Assembly: GCA_037127315.1 (NCBI GenBank)
Contig: JBBBDQ010000350.1
Span: 6,176,001-6,240,000, forward strand
DNA: 64,000 nucleotides
Source: Ascarosepion bandense
Taxonomy: Eukaryota; Mollusca; Cephalopoda; Sepiida; Sepiidae
Direction: 5' to 3'
Shown: positions 57,663 through 64,000 of the stretch, one piece after another
Layout: each line of letters starts with the position of its first letter
Position numbering within the stretch: position 1 is the stretch's first letter
Made by a program: the position numbers and the translations under genes
Notes under the pieces: generated by a model
Databases searched by the model: none
Seen by the model: only the letters and a program-made list of their open reading frames with translations
What the model was told of the DNA's origin: nothing

Positions 57663-58128
57663 GCTTACGGCCATATCACGTTGAATACACCAGTTCTCGC
57701 TCGATCACCAAAGTTAAGCAACGTTGAGACTGGTCAGTACTTAGATGGGTGACCACTTTGGAATACCAGATGCTGTAAGCGTATAGTGACGGATGTGTGT
57801 TGTGGTGCAGTGGATATCAGCTCGGAAAGAGAAATCGGTGAGCCAAGTTCAAATTCCAGTTGAATACCCTGCATTCACTTAAGCACTGGTACCCTTGGGA
57901 AAGGTATTAATCTGTCCCTTCCCTCTAGTTATGGGTTAAATAACAAGGGTAGGACTTGGGGACCCTGCCCTTAAAAACAAATCCCAATGAATCTTGATAC
58001 TCGAAAAGAAAAAAGTATTACTAGACACAAAAACTTATATAAACAACAATAAATTGTTGAAAGAAATAAATAAAATTTCGTTGGCAATAAATGACCTGCT
58101 GAGGTAATTTGCCATAAAAACAAAACAA
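57663..58128 (+). mobile_element. 5S rRNA/tRNA-like composite SINE, copy 6, full length
   Basis: Complete 5S-like head starting GCTTACGGCCATATCACGTT, with GATCACCAAAGTTAAGCAAC and TTAGATGGGTGACCAC. The tRNA-like middle and the same long tail as copy 4 follow (GGACTTGGGGACCCTGCCC; AATAAATGACCTGC). Two promoter types are combined in one element. Confidence 0.94.
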
Positions 58129-58842
58129 CCAACAAAATCATTCCATCTAACCTGTTATGTTATTAAAAAATATAAAAAAAACTTTGGGAATATATTTAGT
58201 GATGTCTGTATAGCACCAGTGTATACACTTTCCCTTAAGTACCTACACTCATTCACTGAAAAAAACATCATAGCATGATGTTAAAAAGCCCCCAAATTAA
58301 TAAAAACAAATTTTATCATCAAAATTTATTAGTTCACAGGACATTCTACCTTGAGTTACTTTATGTCTTTTCATTTGACAGTAAAGGATTAAATATCTAA
58401 TGAACATATAAACCTCAATCTATGGTCTAAATCGGTGTTTCTCAACCAAGGGTCCCCGGAATCCTTATGTTCCGCGAGAACAAATCAGATAAGCTAATGC
58501 ATTTTTGACTTTTTATTTAATTTCATATCCGTAATATTACTCAACTCACGCAATATATTCTTAGTTATTGTAATACTGTAATATATATTTTTTCTTTTGA
58601 TTTACTTTGTCTTTTCAATATTAAAGCAAAGGATAAATAAATAATAAACTAATGCTGCAATTATCTGTTTTCGTTCTGTTTACATTTATATTATAGGAAA
58701 ATGATATTCTTTTCTTATGTTTATTTTTTACGTTTGAGTTTAGATTTTAGATTTTTCTGTGTGGATGAAAACTCTCTGTTGAAATATTATAAACGAACAG
58801 TATGAATTTTATTTAGCATTATTGAAAAATTTGACAAAAATT

Positions 58843-59122
58843 ATTCAGTCACTTAAGTGCCATACATGAAACACTTAAAAGTCTCAAAAGAGACATGACT
58901 GACTGGGCAGAAGGTTATCCTGTAGTAGGTTGCCATTGCTTTCTGTGGTAGACTGGTTGCCAGCCAAGGCTAGAGAACTCAATCTGTCCTGCTATTTAAC
59001 CCCTAACCTTTCCCAAGAGTATTTGTGCATAAGTGAATGCAGTGGATTCAGCTGGAATTCAAACTCGGTTCCTCGATTTCTCCTTCTGAGCTGATATCCA
59101 CTGCACCACAATACACATCCTT
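58843..59122 (-). mobile_element. tRNA-like SINE, copy 8
   Basis: Minus sense: GTGTATTGTGGTGCAGTGGA (59118-59099), TTTGAATTCCAGCTGAATCC, and the tail to TTCAGTCACTTAAGTGCC at 58844. A short internal deletion lies around 59005. Confidence 0.88.
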
Positions 59123-60107
59123 ATTAGATTTTCTTAAACCAGTTATTCAAAAATATAGACTTTGATATCTACCACATGAACTACGATGAAAGTAAAATGA
59201 GAAAAATATGGTATATAAATTTTTTTTTTTTTGCACAGGGGTTCCTTGAGACATGTAATTTATTTTAAGGGTTACACAAGGGTAAAAAGGTTGAAAAACA
59301 CTGTTATATAGTGTAAAATATACTCTACAATACATATTTTCTAGACTTAAATTAATAACAGGACCATTTTAGTCTTACCCTGAAGTGTACGGAAGGGTAA
59401 GCATCTATGTAATGAATGTCAGTAACCTTTTAGATCCAATGAGCCATGCAAGGTGGGGGCTGCAGAGTTCTTGGTTTTACCAGGAAGACTTGAAAAAAAT
59501 GTTTATTTGGTCAGAAGTGTGTCAGGCTGAGAACTTTTCAGCACTCCTTTATATACCTGTTGTTAATTTTTTAAAATAATTCCATTTGTTTGCTACTTAA
59601 TACTATTTTTGGTTAACACATTTTTGAGACACTGGGAAAAAAAGAGCGTAAATATTAAGAAATTGTTTGTGCCAAAAGGTCAAAAGTGTAAAAATTGAAA
59701 AGTAAATTAAATTTATTTTTTGTGTGAATGAAAACTTCCTGATGAAGTATTATAAATGAACAGTATGAATTTTACTTAGCATTATCGAAAAATTTGACAA
59801 AGAATTATTAATTTTTCTTAAAGCAGTTATTCAAAAATATATTCTTTGACATCTACCATATGAACTACGATGAAAATGAGAAAAATACGGAATATAATTT
59901 TTTTTTTTTTTGCACAGGGGTTCCTTCAGACATGTAATTTATTTTAAAGGTTATGCAAGAGTAAAAAAGTTGAGAAATGCTGATATAGACAGTCATCATT
60001 TATCCATCACACCCAGATGGTGCATAGGGCAGCAATGTTTTGTTGCTGTTTCTGTAACAAACTGTTTTTTATGCATCCAACCCCCAAACCTGGTGGACCA
60101 TTCTTGG

Positions 60108-60234
60108 TCCTTACGTTTACAGCACCTGGTATTCCCAAATGGTTACCCATTTAAGTACTGACCAGGCTCGATGTTGCTTAACTTTGGTGATCAGATGGGA
60201 ACTGGTGTATTTAACACGATCTAGCTGTAGACGA
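60108..60234 (-). mobile_element. 5S-like head of composite SINE, copy 9
   Basis: Minus sense 5S-like segment: GATCACCAAAGTTAAGCAAC (60190-60171), TTAAATGGGTAACCATTTGG, ending GTGCTGTAAACG. No tRNA-like part follows; 60000-60110 is unrelated. Confidence 0.88.
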
Positions 60235-60504
60235 TATAGACAGTAGTTGTGGAGGTTTCAGCTGCTTAACATTATGCAAAAAGACACCTACTGAGATTTT
60301 ACATGTGCAGCAGCCACTATACCCTATTTAGCCAGAGATGTAGATATTAAAATACGCAGTAGCATGATGGGCATGCTTAGAAAGATAAAGAAAAAAATGG
60401 AATCTGCAGTGCAAATGGTAAGAGAGGATATTTCTTTTTCACTAGTACCATGAAAGAGCAGGGATGAAATATTCCCAGAAAACAATGCCTGGCATAGACA
60501 CTAG

Positions 60505-60855
60505 CCCTCACTCACTGCCTTCACTCATTTCCCTAACTTGTTCACTTCTCACTCACTGCCCTCACTCACTTACTCTTCTCCTTCACTTACTGCTCTTACT
60601 TACTCATTGTTCTCACTCACTCACTGCCTTCACTCATTTCCCTAATTTGCTCACTTTTCACTCACTCTCTACCCTCGCTTACTCACTGTTCTCCTTCACT
60701 TACTGCCCTCACTTACTCATTGTTCTCACTCACTGCCTTCACTTTTTGCTCTCATTCACTCACTGTTCTCACTCTCTGCTTTCACTCACTCACTACCCAG
60801 TCTCTACCCTTGCTCACTCACTGTTCTGACTCAGTCTTTGCCCTCACTCACTTAC
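60505..60855. repeat. CTCACTCACTGCC-type minisatellite
   Basis: Degenerate tandem repeats of CTCACTCACTGCC / TTCACTCATTTCC. The 121-residue frame here (60464-60829) is low-complexity read-through, not a gene. Confidence 0.85.
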
Positions 60856-61308
60856 TTGAAGAAATTTGAAAATGGATCATGCAAAACTTTGTGATGTCAA
60901 CAGAAAAAGTACAGAGATTTGAGTGCCCAAATAATCTTGAATATGTTAATCACTCTTCTCAATGTCATAAATAATATTACTGTCATGTTTTACAATTCTG
61001 AATTCCTCATGCAAGGTCTAGGTACTTTTTAGTATTCAATTAAATCTGGGACTGAAAGATCTTTTTACTGTTGATTTCTTAGATGGTTTGAGAAAGATGT
61101 AGTGAAAATACCGAATGTTAGATTTTAATATGTATCAGATATTAATATTAGCATACAGAAAAATATAAAAAACACAAATGTCTCGGATTATTTAATAATG
61201 CAACATTATATAGATAAGCCTTATGCTGTTAAAAAATTAATTCCGTAACATACACTGAAAAGAATATATAAGGCATAGAAGTTTCAAACTATTTATTTTA
61301 CTTACGTG

Positions 61309-61394
61309 CGGAACAATGCACTCATCTTTGTTGTTGCTATCACAGTGAATGAATAAGGGAATCTCCTTGAGGCCTTTGTTACCACCTGTTGCCA
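61309..61394 (-). CDS. Possible first coding exon of an unknown gene
   Basis: Minus frame opens with ATG at 61394-61392 and reads MATGGNKGLKEIPLFIHCDS then NNKDECIVPH before a consensus donor GTAAGT beginning near 61308. The frame is clean and not microsatellite-driven. The following exons would lie further left but none was recognised. The product is unknown. The start region is duplicated (see 61346-61680). It may instead be a repeat-derived or alternative exon. Confidence 0.42.
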
Positions 61395-61680
61395 TTACTT
61401 CTCCTTACTGGTTTTGTTTATCTAGAGACTTTAATTCAATACTCTTCAAAGGGGTTTGTAGTTGTAGATGAAAAGAAATGTGATTTCTTCATGTGTATGT
61501 TTAAGAAAGAAGAGGTAAGGGAGAAAGTGAGAAGAAAAGTGTAAGTGTCCCGTAGCTTGGTAAGGAAGATGAGTGAATGAGTAAGGGAATCTTTTTTAAG
61601 CCTGTACCATGCACTATTTCCATTACTTCTCCTTAATGATTTTGTCCATCTAGAGGCTTTAATTCAATACTCTTTAAAAA
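61346..61680. repeat. Tandem duplication around the candidate first exon
   Basis: 61346-61450 (GTGAATGAATAAGGGAATCT ... TCTAGAGACTTTAATTCAAT) is repeated at 61571-61680 (GTGAATGAGTAAGGGAATCT ... TCTAGAGGCTTTAATTCAAT), about 225 bp apart. The second copy has lost the ATG context (CCATGCACTATTTCCATTAC). Confidence 0.85.
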
Positions 61681-62147
61681 AAATCACAAAGCATTTTTTT
61701 TCAGCCAGAACATAGTCCATTGATTGAAAAATGTTAAATATTTATTTTCACAGAATTTTTTTATTAACCAAAAGGATGCACCATAGCTGTTAAAGTAAGT
61801 CTTTCCCTATCACTGGCTTCCATAAGGTTTTCAAAACACCAGGACCAAGAAAATGTTGTTTCATGGATGAAAATAGACAAAGTTCTTGCCCCTTTATCAT
61901 GACTAACAGTCATTCTTGTAAATCATTTGATTGTAGCATTTTGTTGAGAAAATGAAAAAGAAAAAACTAACACACTTGATAAGACCAACTGTTGTAATAT
62001 ACATCTGAAGAAGGCCAAAGATTATAGCTGCCAAAATTCTGTGTTCAAATCACTCACATATGACAGCAAAACTGAATGGGATATGGAATAATAAAAATAC
62101 TTTGTCTCAGAGTTTCAGAAAACAATTTTTCAGATTAATTTTTTTCA

Positions 62148-62470
62148 AGCCTGGTCAGGACCTAGATAGGTGACCACTTGGGAACACCAGGTGATGAAAG
62201 CATGGATGTGTGGGCGATGTAATAGATATTGGCTCAGAATTGGAAATTGGAGGACCAAGTTCCAATTCTAGTCAAGTTCATTATATTCACTAATGTGCAA
62301 ATACTTTTGGGAAAAGTATAAATCCACCACTTCTCTCTCCAGCTATGAGTTAATTATTAGGACTCGTATCAGTAAATTATTATTATTGTCTCCAAATATT
62401 CTTACAATATAAAAATATATTCTGGCTTTTAAATAACCTGAAAAAGGTTGATAAGCCATAAAAAACAATC
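62148..62470 (+). mobile_element. Composite SINE, copy 10, diverged
   Basis: Starts inside the 5S head (AAGCCTGGTCAGGACCTAGA, AGGTGACCACTTGGGAACAC). A worn tRNA-like part follows (ATTGGCTCAGAATTGGAAAT, AAGTTCCAATTCTAGTC), then the end AACCTGAAAAAGGTTGATAA. Confidence 0.85.
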
Positions 62471-62572
62471 AAATGTAAAGTTTTCTGGAAAAGAAATAGT
62501 TTATATTCCATTCACAACTTCTTGACTTGTTATTTTCCTGGAAAAAAAATTCCAATTCATTTTTTTTTTTTC

Positions 62573-62770
62573 TTAGCAGTAACATTTTTTGCTTTTTGGT
62601 ATAATAGAATCAGACTTTAACAATGATCTGAAATTAACAGGTTTTCTTGAAGAAATATGTTGTGGATCTTCATCGCCAATTTGTTGTGGAGTTGTAGCAA
62701 AACTTTGCCACAAAGTTGTAGTGACTGGTTTGTTCCGGAAGTTAGACATGGAACAAGAAGGTAGATTCAA
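62573..62770 (-). other. Unassigned open frame
   Basis: 65-residue minus frame ending RKPVNFRSLLKSDSIIPKSK. It is overlapped by a plus frame of similar length. No motif, splice site or homologue recognised. Confidence 0.15.
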
Positions 62771-63209
62771 AATAGTGTATTAGTATAACAAGAAAACAAG
62801 ATATTCAAAAACGTGTTAATAATAAGTAATATAGAAAATAAGTACGTCTAAAGATATTATCACACTGCCTGATTAGTAGCACTTGTTAACAGCTCTTGTT
62901 AACTGCTGTACATGACTGCTTGTAACTGCTCTCAACTCCTCTTTACTGCTTCTTAGAAATCACACAGTTATATAGCAAGAGGAAGAGTTCATTCCTTGTA
63001 GGAGGGTACCATAACAAAATAATATCAAATTAAAGAATTTGCATGAAAGGGAATGGAGACATTTTGTTATGCACTTATCTAAAACTGAAGAATATTAAAA
63101 AGACCAAAAACTAAAACTTTACATCGAGAAGAGGAAGAAAATATGAGACTAGATAAGATGTCTGATACTGGTGCTATAAAAAGAAAACTACAACACTTAT
63201 TAATTCTAC

Positions 63210-63530
63210 ATTTAATCTGCTTTAAAGCAGTCCCCATCTGAAGCCACATACTTTATCCAGTGTTATTTATTTTTTGGGGATAGCAAGCAACTGTATCATT
63301 GCTTTCTCTTGAATTTCTTCAATGTCTTGAAATCTTGTTTCTTTTCAAGTGGAATTTGATTTTTGAATAGGAAAAAGTTGAAAGGGACAATGTTGTTGTC
63401 AGACCTGGGGAATGTTGTCCTTGATCAAAAACTGCTGCACAAACTATGATCACTGACAGAACTTCCATAATGTGATGAGACAACCACACTCTACACACTT
63501 TCCTTCCAAGCACTGCTATAAGTAGCGAAA
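63210..63530 (-). pseudogene. Possible mariner-type transposase C-terminal remnant
   Basis: Minus frames include KETRFQDIEEIQEKAMIQLL (63350-63295), with LFPIQKS just before it, similar to the FPKLK..RFxxIEEIQ stretch in mariner transposases. Upstream frame is shifted. No catalytic motif seen. Confidence 0.42.
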
Positions 63531-63539
63531 GTGAGTGAG

Positions 63540-64000
63540 ATGGTTATAACTTATTGGGTATGTTTGACAGAGTTTAAGGTTAATCTGTGGTTAACTGATT
63601 CACTCTGCATACAGTAGCTTTATTACCATAGCAAGTCCTGATACTTTTTGATCTGACCTCGTAAATCAGTCTATGTTATGTCGTGAGTAAGAATAAATAA
63701 CTCAACAACAGGAATAGGTTAATTGTTGTATTCCGTGAAAATAGTATTTACAAAGGTTATTAGTATCCAATACAAGAATAAAGGTTAATCGTCTCAACCA
63801 TTGTAAGACGTAGTATGAGCAATGGGTACTTCTGGGTCGTCACCGGAAGTCTACGACTGACTTTTCGATCGGCTGCTCGGCACACTCTCGTCGTAGATGC
63901 CACTATTACTTTACATAGTAATGGAATAGTCCATTATAGCCGAATAGGCGCGGTCGCCCCAACAGTCTATTATAACATTAATTCACCATCTCAGAAATTC
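63540..64000. other. Unclassified, GC-richer end
   Basis: 63830-63960 is noticeably richer in G+C than the window and carries a GTCTACGAC / GTCGTAGAT dyad. It may be the edge of an LTR or other element cut by the window; no family assigned. Confidence 0.3.

Noticed and set aside
60464..60829. 121-residue plus-strand open frame
   Set aside because: It is a Ser/Thr/His/Leu read-through of the CTCACT minisatellite, with no coding features.

Overview
This looks like a eukaryotic nuclear window from a cephalopod mollusc, most likely an octopus. That is inference from the composition (AT-rich, dense TA/TG microsatellites), very long introns, and a repeat community of 5S-rRNA/tRNA composite SINEs, Penelope-like elements, Jockey- and RTE-like LINE debris and Tc1-like transposons. 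There are no prokaryotic-style genes, and most long open frames are microsatellite read-through or dead transposons.

Host gene. One host gene is recognised with confidence, on the minus strand. It is an acyl-CoA-binding-domain protein of the ACBD4/5 type. Four exons (29953-30094, 16080-16200, 11523-11595, 4802-4991) join with correct splice phases (1, 2, 0) and consensus splice sites into a nearly complete ACBP domain. Introns are about 13.8, 4.5 and 6.5 kb; the fourth runs off the left edge. Transposons in 1-30000 are therefore mostly intronic. The stretch just upstream of exon 1 (30100-30330) is a candidate promoter, perhaps bidirectional. A second possible first exon, on the minus strand at 61309-61394, is followed by a canonical donor; its product is not recognised and its upstream half is tandemly duplicated.

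Layout. 1-1475: an 11-copy tandem array of a 136-bp piece of a Jockey-like reverse transcriptase, continuous with the rest of that degraded LINE (1476-2700, minus). 3130-4560: rearranged RTE-like LINE. 5708-7140: dead Tc1 element. 7200-9825: Penelope-like element (PLE) remains ending in TA arrays. 10557-10963: two hairpins. 13375-13940: PLE fragment. 14320-15850: two inverted PLE ends around a hAT-like element. 20456-22030: complete but inactivated DD37E-type Tc1-like element inserted at a TA array. 23270-27215: SINE, RTE and Jockey fragments. 27240-29950: AT-rich intron without clear genes. 31611-39200: four copies of an unclassified repeat, a hammerhead-bearing repeat, a 124-bp palindrome and LINE fragments. 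39740-43840: two PLE types, the second ending in a hammerhead-like fold. 43900-46330: a cluster of hammerhead-bearing short elements. 47580-62470: SINEs, Jockey tails and a second hammerhead-bearing repeat.

The most interesting signal is at least eight sequence-level matches to the type I hammerhead ribozyme architecture (core CTGANGA, stem II, GAAA, short stem III, UH cleavage site, closing stem I) in at least four unrelated repeat families. In nearly every copy a TA microsatellite lies a short way downstream of the predicted cleavage site. One family couples a tRNA-like pol III promoter to the ribozyme and resembles a small retrozyme. The folds were found by eye and need covariance-model and biochemical tests.
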